Shown in pieces: positions 9,706 to 19,782 of a stretch of 64,000 bases of DNA (its first letter is position 1; the number at the start of each line of letters is the position of its first letter). The notes under the pieces were generated by a model. It ran no database searches. It saw only the letters and a list, made by a program, of their open reading frames with translations, and was not told the origin of the DNA. The DNA comes from Agarophyton chilense (taxonomy: Eukaryota; Rhodophyta; Florideophyceae; Gracilariales; Gracilariaceae), in NCBI GenBank assembly GCA_030374765.1, contig JARGXX010000080.1:868001-932000 (forward strand). The letters run 5' to 3'. The translations under genes and the position numbers were made by a program.

Positions 9706-12054
9706 CTAGCCCCGGAAGCTGCCAATTGCCACCAGCACATTCTTTCGCGTAAACTTCACCGAGTGAATAGGCGTGTCCTTCGTTTCGAATGACTCCAGCA
9801 GAGACGATCCGCGCGCTCTCTGCTGCTCCGCGCGTTTCTTCACCGCCTCCTTCCTATCCTCTTCCGCGTCGTCTACATCCTTGTCTCTGCTTTCTTCATC
9901 ATCTCCTTTCCCATTTGCCTCCCCCTCCATTCGCACGTCGCCGTCCGCATCCACGCCGTTGCTCTCCTGCTCGTTCGCCACATCTCCATTCTGCCACATG
10001 TCCTCCTCTGTAGAATGAATGATACTTGACCAGTCTGTCGCTCGCCATACGCATACCTTGCAATCTGCCCCTCCTGATGCAAGAATCGCTCCCTTTCGCG
10101 AATAGTCAAGGGACCACACTGTAGACGAGTGCCCACTCAAACGCCGCATGCGTTTCCCACTCGCAACATCCCAGATGTCTATGGTGTCAGCATCCCCACC
10201 ACACGCCAATGTGCGCCCGTCAGGAGAAAACGCCAAGGAATGAATAGTACCGCGGTGTGTCCCGAAAACGCGCACACATTTCCCATCTCGCACATCCCAC
10301 AAGCGCGCCGTGCGGTCACTTGATCCTGTCGCCACGTAGTTGCAATTGGGATGCCATCGCACACAATCCACATCAGCGAGGTGACCAGCAAAAACTCGGA
10401 GCGGTATCAGGCAGTCAGTGCTCCACACCCGCGCTGTGCGATCGTGCCCACCACTCACAAAATAATGGTCTAGAGGAGAAAAGGCTGCACTCCATACAGG
10501 ATAATTGTGACCCCTGTACGAGCAGACATCCCTTTGATAGTCTGCGGACCATAAACGCAAACTTCCATCTTCAGACCCACTTAAAACAAAACGGCCGCAT
10601 TTTGTCCAGTCAACTGCGTACACAGGTCCTGAGTGTCCAATTAGTCGATCTGTCCCATCCCCCGTTAATCCACCTCGTCCACTCTCCGTACTTGAGCTCT
10701 TGGCATCCCATATGCGCAGCGAAGAGTCGCCGAATCCAGCAACCACTAAAGACCCATCCTCGGACGAGGCTGAACAATTAAGACCATCCTCAAGCGTATT
10801 GGTAAAGGTGTAACACAGAATAGCAAGTTCATCGCAACTGCTTTGCATTGTAACTGCATCGAAAAGCTTTGCACGGTTCTTTCGATCAAGAGGCGCTTCG
10901 ATGCCTTTTGAACCCACTCTATATTTCTTTAGCGGGATTCTTGACTTCGTCAGTGTTCCATCCTCACGAACAGCGGGTTCTTCCTCTTCCTCAGCAATAT
11001 CCTTCTTGGGATTATCCGCCTTTGTTTTTGTCTCGTTCGACTGCTTGGCTTTTTCTCCAGTCGGCTTCGGTTTGCTTTTTTGGTTCTTCACGGCGGCATC
11101 ATCTTCGTCCGGTATAACATAGTGCTCTGGGCGCAATCGACCCCACAACACATCAGTTCGCAATAAAGCATCTCGATCTTTGGAAGGTACGAAGCCTGAC
11201 TCGACAGCTCGGTCTTCTTTTGCCTTTACAATAAACCCCCCTGTTCGTGATGCCTCGATCCCTTCGTCCATTCGCACAGCAAGGTGCATATTGAGTATGC
11301 GTACCAGAACTACCCGCCTTGGGTCATCGCCGAGAAACGCCATCAAAAGTTCGAAAGCATACTGTGACAAATGCACTTCATAGCGATTTTTTAGAAAGAG
11401 GTTTGAGACTTCGTTCTCCTCCAGATGTTGTGGTGTCGCAATTCCAGATAACGATGTAAGTTCCCGACGCTGGGCGGCAGTGCCCTCTCGAAACTCTGCT
11501 GAGCAACGAGACAGAAATGCTCTAGCTTCTGCCGTAGCTTTTAGCTTTATCATCTGAAGAAAGCAGTGCACAAGCAGCGGATAGAGCAACGCGTGAAACT
11601 CTGCCTTGTAGATATCCAAACTTCCGTCCACCCAATCGCGAAGCTCGCAGTAGCTATCTTCAAAGCGCCTGGTATCTTGAGCGGCCACAAGCTCAGGGCG
11701 TTGGAGCATCATGAGGGTGTTACGATGTTCGTCATCAACTTCAGCGTGTTCAATTCCAAGGTCGGGTGGAGAAGCTTGTTGAGGAGAGACACGTTGCGCT
11801 GTTCCAAGGCCTGCCACAGAAGTCTCAGATACATATCCATGTTTGCGGAGGTAGTCAGAAGAAACCTTCTCAGCTGCATTAACACGCATGGGGTCTTCGT
11901 CATCACCGTCTTCTATAGAAATCACAGCGGGATCAGCGCGCGAGACCACTTGCGGCTGAACGCGTGCAACTGGCGGGGGATGGTGGTCAACAGCGACAAC
12001 TACCGGATTTTCTGAAACTTGCCGCTTTTGCGGGGTGTTTTGAGAGGGATTCAT
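9706..12054 (-). CDS. TAF5: Transcription initiation factor TFIID subunit 5
   Basis: TAF5 is a scaffold of TFIID (and of SAGA in some lineages) for RNA polymerase II initiation in the nucleus. The 782-aa product has a short LisH-like segment (SSDYLRKHGYVSETS, about residues 65-80). The TAF5 N-terminal helical domain follows (about 130-270), with FEDSYCELRDWVDGSLDIYKAE and a stretch from LLYPLLVHCFLQMI onward. A charged linker rich in Lys/Glu (about 305-370) comes next. A WD40 propeller then has at least six clear repeats, including GHSGPVYAVDW, GHNYPVWSAAFSP, GHLADVDCVRWHPN, THRGTIHSLAFSPDG and GHSSTVWSLDYS. A second acidic, low-complexity insert lies before the last blade, which closes with TPIHSVKFTRKN, a known TAF5 ending. 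Start and stop are clear. It is divergent from COG6. Confidence 0.96.
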   Translation of the reverse strand: MNPSQNTPQKRQVSENPVVVAVDHHPPPVARVQPQVVSRADPAVISIEDGDDEDPMRVNAAEKVSSDYLRKHGYVSETSVAGLGTAQRVSPQQASPPDLGIEHAEVDDEHRNTLMMLQRPELVAAQDTRRFEDSYCELRDWVDGSLDIYKAEFHALLYPLLVHCFLQMIKLKATAEARAFLSRCSAEFREGTAAQRRELTSLSGIATPQHLEENEVSNLFLKNRYEVHLSQYAFELLMAFLGDDPRRVVLVRILNMHLAVRMDEGIEASRTGGFIVKAKEDRAVESGFVPSKDRDALLRTDVLWGRLRPEHYVIPDEDDAAVKNQKSKPKPTGEKAKQSNETKTKADNPKKDIAEEEEEPAVREDGTLTKSRIPLKKYRVGSKGIEAPLDRKNRAKLFDAVTMQSSCDELAILCYTFTNTLEDGLNCSASSEDGSLVVAGFGDSSLRIWDAKSSSTESGRGGLTGDGTDRLIGHSGPVYAVDWTKCGRFVLSGSEDGSLRLWSADYQRDVCSYRGHNYPVWSAAFSPLDHYFVSGGHDRTARVWSTDCLIPLRVFAGHLADVDCVRWHPNCNYVATGSSDRTARLWDVRDGKCVRVFGTHRGTIHSLAFSPDGRTLACGGDADTIDIWDVASGKRMRRLSGHSSTVWSLDYSRKGAILASGGADCKVCVWRATDWSSIIHSTEEDMWQNGDVANEQESNGVDADGDVRMEGEANGKGDDEESRDKDVDDAEEDRKEAVKKRAEQQRARGSSLLESFETKDTPIHSVKFTRKNVLVAIGSFRG

Positions 12055-12639
12055 CAGATATGTCTGCTTTCACAAACGGCGACCCGAGTACGAGCGAAAG
12101 AGCGCTAGCTATTCGGAAAGCCTGCTTACAAGAGCGAAGCGCAGGAAAGGGGCAAACAAGGGAAGAACTTGAGCTTCTTCCAACCTTGCTGCTCTGCCAC
12201 TCGGGCAACCCGAAGTGTGAATGCGGACGACTTGCTCGAATTGCAGGCATCTAGTTCACAACTGGCTAGAAAGCAAAGCCGGGCGGCGGCTGGGCGCGCT
12301 TTGAAGCCCTTGATCTTTTGCAAAGAGTATCTACGCAGCAGGCATGGATGCTCTTATGCGTAGACTTCGAATTTAACACCAAACAAATCTACCTTTCATA
12401 CAAAAAAGTCCTGTTGTTCCATGTCACAAAGCCATTTTGCAGACAGCTCTCTGGCCTTACACCGACCGCCCATTAATCCTCAACTTCCTCTCCCCGAACC
12501 CAAGGACCATTCCCAGGATGCGGCTGGTCTATACCGCCTAAGAGTCTAGCTTCCCCTGTCCGCACCTATGTCACTGTGAAGGTCATATTCCGCCGCTTTC
12601 CCGCAGCGATCCCATTTTCCCACACACTTTTTCTTCACC
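12055..12639. promoter_or_regulatory. Divergent promoter region, TAF5 / COG6
   Basis: 585 bases between two divergent housekeeping genes. A C/T-rich stretch lies just before the COG6 start (about 12590-12635). Frames inside it look non-coding. No TATA box was recognised. Confidence 0.45.
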
Positions 12640-14643
12640 ATGACCACATCTACTGATATCTCCGAGCACCAACCCCCCTCGTCATGGGCGGTTGTCAAGA
12701 TGCGCTCTCTTCTCGAGGCTCCTATTCCGGCAGAATCTCCAGCTTTATTAGGAGCTATCCGCGAAATTCAATCTTTCTACACGACCAATTCTCCTGCCAC
12801 GCGTCGGGATCTCGCTCCAATGCTAGCGCGCCGTGCAGTTGAGAGCAGCCAGGCCGTTCTAGACGCGTTTTCCGATGCACACAAGCAGCTTCAAGCTGTG
12901 CAAAGTCATATTTTTGAAATGCAGAAGGATGTCAATGCCCTTACAACCCGTTTATCGGGCGCTCGGAGTGATGCAAGCACAGTTGTCTCACAAACGTCGC
13001 AGCTGAGAGCAAAACTCTCTGACGCTCAATATCGTTCCGCCGTGTCAACTGCATTTCTTAATCGTTTTGTGCTGCAAGGTGAACATGCTGCTGCTCTTCA
13101 ATCTGACGTCGTGAACGCCACATTTCTCAAAGCACTTCACAAACTCGAGCGAATCGATCACGATTCTAGATATCTGCTTCGATCGCACAATCAAAGAGCG
13201 GGTCTAGAGGCCTTAGAGTTTGCAGCCACAAAAAAAGAAGAGGCTTATGAAAAGGTTTTCCGTTTTGTGCAAGCAAAATGTGGAACTTTAGACGTTGACG
13301 CTGAAGAAAACGAACAAGAAGCCGCTCTTTTAAGAGAGGCTATTCGGGCGCTTCGTGCTCGTCCGATGCTGCTTAGATATTGTGCAGAGGAGGTAGGTTC
13401 AGCTCGTCGAGCGTCTCTAGTCACTCGATTCGTGAACGCACTCACGAAAGGTGGACCCGGTGGCATGCCCAGGCCCATTGAAATGCATGCACATGACGCC
13501 ATGCGATATACGAACGATATGCTCGCGTGGATGCATCAGGCCCTTGCTTCAGAAAAAGAGCTGACGAACCGGCTCTTCACACTGGATGCCAATCATGGTG
13601 ATGACACCACCAGAGCGCATAATGAGGAATTGGCTCTTAAAGTGTTAAATACTGTTTTTGATGCCCTTTGCAGACCGTTTCGCATTCGCTTTGAGCAAGC
13701 ATTGGAGCAAACCCTGCCTGTCGTAGTTCTCTATCGCCTTGCGAGCCTGTTGGAGTTTTATGCAAAAACTATGTCCCAATTACTAGGGAAAGATGCAGCC
13801 CTCCCCGAGATGCTCATGGAGTGTAATTCTATAGCAATGTACGGCTTCTTTTCCGCATGGAAGTCCAAAATGGAATCGTTCCGTCTTTCTGGTGTTGGGC
13901 CCTCTGAGGATCTTACGCCTCCAGCCGCTGTGAACCAGTCGATGACACGGCTCGATGAAATTATGGCTACTCTTGACGCCAGCCTCGTGCCTGAAAATGC
14001 CCGTCAAGCTCAGATTTCCGCTGTTCTGGAGGTCATTCTTAATCCACTACAATCTTTGTGTGATAGCATGGCATCTCGAAAGCTTTCAGCTGTTGAACGA
14101 CAGGTATTTTTGGCAAACTGTATTGACTGCATGCGAATGCCATTGATGGCATACTCGTTTGCATCCAGCCGGGTCGAACAGCTCACTTCCCTCGCCGACC
14201 AGCATATTGATAATTACATTCAATTGAGCACCATAGTAGTGTTGCGAAGATGTGGCCTTGCAGAGAGAGCAAGGCTGTTATCTGAAGCAAAAGAAGTCGC
14301 ACCCACATCAGCCCGAAAGCCCTTGTCCAAAGTTCCTGGTATGGACGTGGAAACACTTTCCATATCTGTTAAGAATTTCTATGCTCTCCTATTTGGTGGT
14401 AGTTCTATTGGATCATCGGAAGTGCTTCAACCACCACATGTATCTAAGATAACGAATGTTCGATGGAGGAACCGAGCCCGTGCGGCTGTCGCGGAAGGCT
14501 TAGCCACAACTCACTCTGAGATTCACAAAGCTCTCCAAGATCCGGCAAATGAATATGGCAACGACGCCATCGCCGCTGTAGGAATACGTGACCCGGAGAA
14601 GGTCAAATTAATTTTAACAAACTGTGCTGTAGATACAAGATAG
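12640..14643 (+). CDS. COG6: Conserved oligomeric Golgi complex subunit 6
   Basis: COG6 belongs to lobe B of the COG tethering complex, which holds retrograde vesicles at the Golgi. The 667-aa product begins with a short disordered leader. The family's N-terminal helical region follows: KMRSLLEAP, then LLGAIREIQSFYTTNSPATRRDLAPML, where SFYTTNS and the RRDL step are characteristic. A long coiled coil (about residues 65-130) then reads QLQAVQSHIFEMQKDVNALTTRL. The next segment, AFLNRFVLQGEH, matches the conserved FL-x-F-x-L element. The C-terminal two thirds are all-helical with no catalytic motif, as expected. The length matches the family (about 600-700 aa). Single exon, ATG at 12640. Confidence 0.92.
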   Translation: MTTSTDISEHQPPSSWAVVKMRSLLEAPIPAESPALLGAIREIQSFYTTNSPATRRDLAPMLARRAVESSQAVLDAFSDAHKQLQAVQSHIFEMQKDVNALTTRLSGARSDASTVVSQTSQLRAKLSDAQYRSAVSTAFLNRFVLQGEHAAALQSDVVNATFLKALHKLERIDHDSRYLLRSHNQRAGLEALEFAATKKEEAYEKVFRFVQAKCGTLDVDAEENEQEAALLREAIRALRARPMLLRYCAEEVGSARRASLVTRFVNALTKGGPGGMPRPIEMHAHDAMRYTNDMLAWMHQALASEKELTNRLFTLDANHGDDTTRAHNEELALKVLNTVFDALCRPFRIRFEQALEQTLPVVVLYRLASLLEFYAKTMSQLLGKDAALPEMLMECNSIAMYGFFSAWKSKMESFRLSGVGPSEDLTPPAAVNQSMTRLDEIMATLDASLVPENARQAQISAVLEVILNPLQSLCDSMASRKLSAVERQVFLANCIDCMRMPLMAYSFASSRVEQLTSLADQHIDNYIQLSTIVVLRRCGLAERARLLSEAKEVAPTSARKPLSKVPGMDVETLSISVKNFYALLFGGSSIGSSEVLQPPHVSKITNVRWRNRARAAVAEGLATTHSEIHKALQDPANEYGNDAIAAVGIRDPEKVKLILTNCAVDTR

Positions 14644-16977
14644 TTGTTCTTACGGACATTGAGACTTGGGAAGACTCTTGTCAACTAATGCTTTTTCTTG
14701 TCACTTTACAACCCCGTCTTTCCCGTACATCGAACTCACTTCTTGGTATAAAGAATCGGGAGCATGAAGGACCAGTCACGTCCTTTGGCGCACGCCATAA
14801 CATATTTGCATTTCCTATGAGCTTTTTAATCAGATACAGTACTGATTTCCGCTCGCTAATCTGGCGCGTGTTTAAGTTTCAGTCCTTCGTTGAGGCCGAA
14901 TATACGGCCCGAAACTGAGAATTATAACATACTTATCGCTCCTAACTTGGTTTAACCATTTGGGATAGAGATACTAGTTGTACATTGGGCCAGAAAGCAT
15001 CATTCTGTTGAAAAAAGCATAAGATTAGTGTTTTCGGTTTTTTCTTCGGCAAAAGTATTGAAAACTCTTTTTCCGACAAAGACATAACAAAGCAACTTTG
15101 AAGTGCTGGAAGAACGAGCAGTGTATTTTTGCTTTGAAGTCTATTAAAAACCCTTTTGACTTCGTACTTCCTCTCGTTCAGTTAACAACTTCTGCTTTAA
15201 ACCTGCACGCCGTAGAAGGCATTTCCATCAAGGGAATTGCAATTTATTGAAATCCCAGATACCGAGTCCCTAGCTGCATACTTTTTGAGACATTGCAATA
15301 CCACGAAGCTAACGAACGCAATTTTCCATCAATACTCATCAGAGAACTACATGCTATAATACATATATGAACAAAAGTCTTTACAACATAAAAGATGCCG
15401 CAAAGATCGTAACTTCATTCTTTTATTGTTACTGTAATGGAGGGCTTGTGGTCTAATTTAGAATAATCGTATTGCGATTATCCTAGCTTAGACCACGATC
15501 GCTATTAACTATGAGTTAGTAGAACGACTCCAAGATTATTGGATCCTACTTTATTGTCTTCTTACGGATATATGGGAAGGCCTTTTGGACAAATCTCTGA
15601 TTCGCAAAGCTAATAAACATAGGAGTGACGCTTCTGAGTGAAATACGCAATTTAAACAACGCATTTTTAGAATAGAATTTGCAACAAGTGGACATATACA
15701 ATCGGTTTTGAGGTGAGTCAAGAGATAAAGATAAAACAAACCACCAACAGACTGCTACTAAACATGACGAAAGCCAGAAATACTAAATTACTCAAGATTA
15801 AGCGAAAGCGCATTGGCCCAATGGTACACAGTTGACACTCCCTCGCTGCGTTCTGTGGTGAGCTACTTCAATGATTACTATACGAATTTGCTATCAAGGA
15901 TGATACAGACAATGATCATGTCTTCTTACGCTGTCCGCTTTATTATTAAAGCTGCCGTGAAACTCAGTGCAATCAACGAGGAAAAAAGCAAAAGACAACT
16001 CCAGAATTTTTATTGGAAGCTCCGAGAAAGATTTTGGTCTTTTGAAGAAAGAGAATATCTGCAAGATAGAAGAACTCGATTATGTGATTGTGTTAGGAAT
16101 TAGACCACAGCGTCCACACCAAAGAAAACGAAGTAAGGTGGAAACGTTTTGATGGGCATTTTGTGGAGAGATTACCATGAAATTACGTTGTAATAACTTT
16201 ATATAGTTTTTGCAATTGACTTGCGAACGAAATGAAGATATACAAATAGTAGTAGAATTTAAGATCTGGCAATCCCATCCATGTCAAGTAGAGCATATCC
16301 TTCCTGCAACGCTCAGGCGACGATGCGGGGATTTTATGTGCAAAGTTCGGGGGTAATCAGCGATATCCGAGCTCTAGTTAGCTGGTAGAAAAGAGAAAGG
16401 AATATGAGATACAAATACCCAACTGTCTATCTCTTTCTCAGCAGCAAATTGTGTGATAATATATACGAAATGCACTTGTCAGAAGCACTAAAGCTGGACC
16501 CAATCCCTTTGTTGTCTATTTTCTGTAGATGACATCATGGCTTACAGAAGCTATCTCAGTACAGAAGACTTTGTTGGCCCGCTGGATAAAGCATGTCAGA
16601 GATGACCACTTCCCACCCAACAAAAGCATGCAATTCTTTCATTTTTGAAACTCGAAGTGGAAGAATTGAAACGGCAACTTCGCAGGGGAAGACTCCTGTT
16701 CCAGTCTGCAGTGACGCTCCAGACTGTAGCAAAACAACGGCCAATAACGATAGGCACAACAGCTGCCCTCCGCAAAAGCACTTGTGATTGATCTTTGCGA
16801 AAGCCCAACTCATGTTACACGCGGAACAAAAAAAATGCCGTTTATGAAGCACACTGTTCATGAGCCCTTTGAAAGGGGCCCAAACGCCAGAAGAACCTAC
16901 CCGAAGTTTAATCACTTGCTCGAAAGACAAGGTCTCGCACCTTTGGTTGGCTTGCTGTGATTATTCCACGCTTCATG
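14644..16977. other. AT-rich intergenic region before the tandem array
   Basis: About 2.3 kb with no gene I can support. The longest frames start with TTG and translate to biased, domain-free sequence. It contains a near-perfect hairpin at 15448-15496. At its right edge (16977/16978) it ends abruptly where the repeated unit begins. Confidence 0.5.
15448..15496. repeat. 22-bp inverted repeat, 5-base loop
   Basis: The arms 15448-15469 and 15475-15496 pair over 22 positions. Nineteen are Watson-Crick pairs, one is a wobble and two are mismatches. The outer part is GTGGTCTAA against TTAGACCAC and the inner part ATAATCG against CGATTAT. It could be a short folded RNA, a terminator-like fold or the remnant of a small inverted-repeat transposon. 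Confidence 0.7.
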
Positions 16978-17430
16978 CTTGAGCTTCTGGCATGTAAACA
17001 AAAGAACCGAAGGGCCGGATGCATTCTTCTTGAGGTTTCTTTCGTCATGTGTTGTTGGAATAGGGACGGCGTACTAAATTGTTTTTAATTCAAAACGTGA
17101 CACTTTCGTGACTGGTTCGATATGAGTATCCCAAGACGTATAGCTTTGAATCGAAAAGATGTCAAACTGCTTTCGAGCAGGACTCCAATGAACTCGCATT
17201 CATGGGCCTCGTTGAGATTGTCATAGAAGCATCGCAAAGTTCAGTCCGTGTGACACCTCGAGTTTCTTGGCGTGTCCCAATTTTGATGTGTATGTTCTGC
17301 TTTCTTCGTTCAGTTTAGCGTACTAGTCCATTTCCTGTTCACTGTTTTTTCGACTGTACACTTGTGGGAGTGCTTCGGATACCATCCCAGGTATGTTCTA
17401 GTGACTAGTGTTAGAACGAGAAGTGCCGAA
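16978..17430. promoter_or_regulatory. Region upstream of the 404-aa gene
   Basis: About 450 bases from the unit edge to the start of the four-exon gene. No reading frame of note. In U1 it is fused to unique DNA; in U2 (31489-31941) and U3 (46084-46536) it follows the truncated TFIIIC frame on the same strand. It presumably contains the gene's own promoter. Confidence 0.35.
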
Positions 17431-18931
17431 ATGGCTCCTTTTCGTTTTAGGAGGCGAAACAAGTCAAGCGTTTCGGGAAACTCTTCTGCTCCCCCTTCAG
17501 TGTCTAACGCGTCAACGCAATCCGCAGCATATGAGCCTTACTTTGGTGAAAAACAAAAGTCTTCAAGGACGAGCAAGAGGTCTGGAAAAACCAAGGAAGG
17601 CTTGTCTCTACGTGAAAACGGGGAACAGGTCCTCATGTCTTTCATCAGAAACCGGCTCGGTCATCAAGCGGAAAGTCTGGCAATTCGACTGTTGAACAAA
17701 ACCCCAATCAAGGATGGTTCAGTTTTCTCTTACATTGTTAACCAGTCAACAGAAGGTAAGCTCGTGTTCACTCTTTAAGCTTAAGAGAAGAAATATCCTG
17801 AAGCATGCGAACCTTTTTTTTACAGAACTGATTATGCTAACGATGTCGAACAATGGTCGTGCATTTTTGAACAGAATCTGACCTTCAAATTATTTGCCGT
17901 GATCTCCTGAGTGGACGGCTGTATCGTTCGGGAACCAGATACATCGCGCCGCTGTGGGCAAATCTGCTCTTCGGAGACAAGTTTTCTTCTGCCAACAAAC
18001 ACAAACAATTACATGAGCTGACATACGTAAGGACTTCTTGTACGTGCTTGGTTTGTCTGGTTAGTCTTGAAAGAATTGAACCAGTGACAAAAGAGTCATC
18101 TGAAGACGATACCAAATCGTTCTCCTCCTCAATTAGTTCATATGTACCAGAGAACTCGGCTATGGCAAATTTTGTGCGCCCGTATCCAGTTCCATCAGTT
18201 AAGGACCTTAAAAAGATTGGCGGATTGGCTTCCTGGAGAGAGCTGGAGATTGGTACAATTATTCGTCTCAACTCTCGCTCGGCGGCCAAACTGAAGTTCA
18301 CCGACGATATGAGACAACTCTTTTCTCATCTCAGTTACACCGGTCCGATATCCCACGAAGCTGTATATCGAAAGGTGACTACGATCGGTGTGAACTACTA
18401 TCTCTACAACAAGGGAAAGAAGGATCGCAAAGTTTACCTTCAGGGAGATATGGTGCAAGTTCCATTGGAAATGGGAATTGTAAAGTTGGGCACAAGTCCC
18501 CTCTTTCTCGGGGAAGTCGGCGCGTATCACATACTCTACAAAAGACAGGTCATGAAGATTTATGTTGGAGAGCTTGTCCTGGAAGGAAACTCATTTGGAT
18601 CGTATGTTAATGGCTCCTATTTTCGAGCAATCAGAATGATTTTGAGCGAGCTGCTAACCAGAATGGATTTTTTTTACTGTCTAGATTCATTCCGACGGGA
18701 ATCAAATATTTTATAGGGATTGGGGAAGAAGGTAAGTTCATCACAGGCTACAATTTTTTCGCGCAAAATGAAGAAGGTTTTTCTATCTAACATGGTCTCC
18801 CTTCTTGTTCTACAGGTGGTTGCTGTCCCATTTATGGCGACAAGACGATGGGCAAGCCGCGGAGACTTGGTGTGAACGAACTCTTGCTTCACCATCACAT
18901 GGTTGACGACTTGAAAATCCGCGTCAAATAG
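17431..18931 (+). CDS. Unrecognised 404-aa protein, four exons (U1 copy)
   Basis: I do not recognise this protein. Exons are 17431-17755, 17875-18601, 18685-18731 and 18816-18931. The three introns of 119, 83 and 84 bases have donors GTAAGC, GTATGT and GTAAGT and end in AG. All carry CTAAC 25-35 bases before the acceptor, a good branch-point match. Intron phases 1, 2 and 1 join into one frame of 404 codons ending at TAG. The product has a basic, Ser-rich N-terminus (MAPFRFRRRNKSS), then GEQVLMSFIRNRLGHQAESL, a Ser/Asp-rich middle and a folded-looking C-terminal half. That half ends in FIPTGIKYFIGIGEEGG, CCPIYGDKTMGKPRRLG and HHHMVDDLKIRVK. The neighbouring host genes need no introns. The frame is intact in all three copies, so it may be expressed. 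No catalytic motif is evident. Confidence 0.7.
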
Positions 18932-19782
18932 GGATTCATTTCTAACTCCTCTACACTATACTCAAAAAAAGTGCCCCTCTAAAACGGTAACGACGACCAA
19001 AACAGGTGTTGAGGTATTTCACATGCGGCAATGAACACATGAAAGCATTTGCGAGTTTCTATAGGAATGTCAATGCACCGAACGTGAACCTCGAATATCA
19101 GTTGCGCTCCAAATTCAGAGTACTTTTTTTGATATTGTGATCACAGACAGGAAACAGTGGGCACATGATTCTTCCCTCTAATTATGAGAAACAGTTTTCC
19201 TCTTCTCGTCGTAAACAGTGCGCATCTGTCATATTTCTGTTTCATTAAGAGCAAGCTCGCTTTTTTTCTAAGTATGCAGCGGTCGGTCCTGAAGTCCGCA
19301 CAAAGGAAGCGCATCACAAGGTTCAGCAGTTTGTTATAAAGCCCGACCGAGCAGCCTAGCAGCGTTTGCAGGCACCCAAGTCAGCCGTATTTACTGTTTG
19401 CCTAGGGTTTGAAAGACTGTTGAAGGTGTGAATTCTTAGCTTTGATACTTAAGGTTTGATATTTGAGTTCTGAAAGATCAAAAGGTACTTCAGTTTCTAC
19501 CTCTCGATTCTGAGTTTTGATGTTTAAGGTTTTCAGATTTCCTTAGTTCGATGGGTAGTTGAGGCCCACACACGCTAAGGTAGTTCTTTGATCTTGGATT
19601 TGGCAAACTTTCGCACGGCCGGGCAAAATGGTGCGCATGTGTCTGTTTGTTCTCGTTCGCTAAGTTAGATGGCATGCAAAGCCATTTGAACGGATGGTTG
19701 TGAGATTGCATGGTTCATTCTGTACACTTGGTGTTAATAATTATTGATGGACAGGGAGATGTGAAAGAAGATGAGGGTTTGG
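18932..19782. other. Spacer between the 404-aa and 212-aa genes (U1)
   Basis: About 850 bases (935 in U2 and U3, which carry an extra 84 bases). The two flanking genes converge here, so both 3' ends should lie in it. Around 19425-19530 is a T-rich stretch with two imperfect repeats built on TTTGATxxTTAAGGTTT. No gene seen. Confidence 0.4.

Noticed and set aside
15808-15840. tRNA gene suggested by TGGCCCAATGGTA
   Set aside because: It resembles an A-box, but no B-box or cloverleaf follows within reach.
15813-16152. Small plus-strand frames in the AT-rich region
   Set aside because: TTG start, AT-driven composition, no recognisable features.
16556-16930. 124-aa minus-strand frame before the unit edge
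   Set aside because: Starts with TTG, no domain, and no support from neighbours.
17825-17874. Earlier 3' splice site (TTTTTTACAG) in the first intron of the 404-aa gene
   Set aside because: It puts a stop in exon 2 and has no CTAAC before it. The later acceptor at 17874 has GCTAAC and keeps the frame open.
18028-18065. 38-base intron-like stretch (GTAAGG..TTAG) in exon 2
   Set aside because: Too short, no branch point, and removing it would shift the frame, whereas reading through is open.
17885-18530. Minus-strand frames opposite the 404-aa gene
   Set aside because: They are shadows of exon 2, without any domain, and recur only because the unit is repeated.
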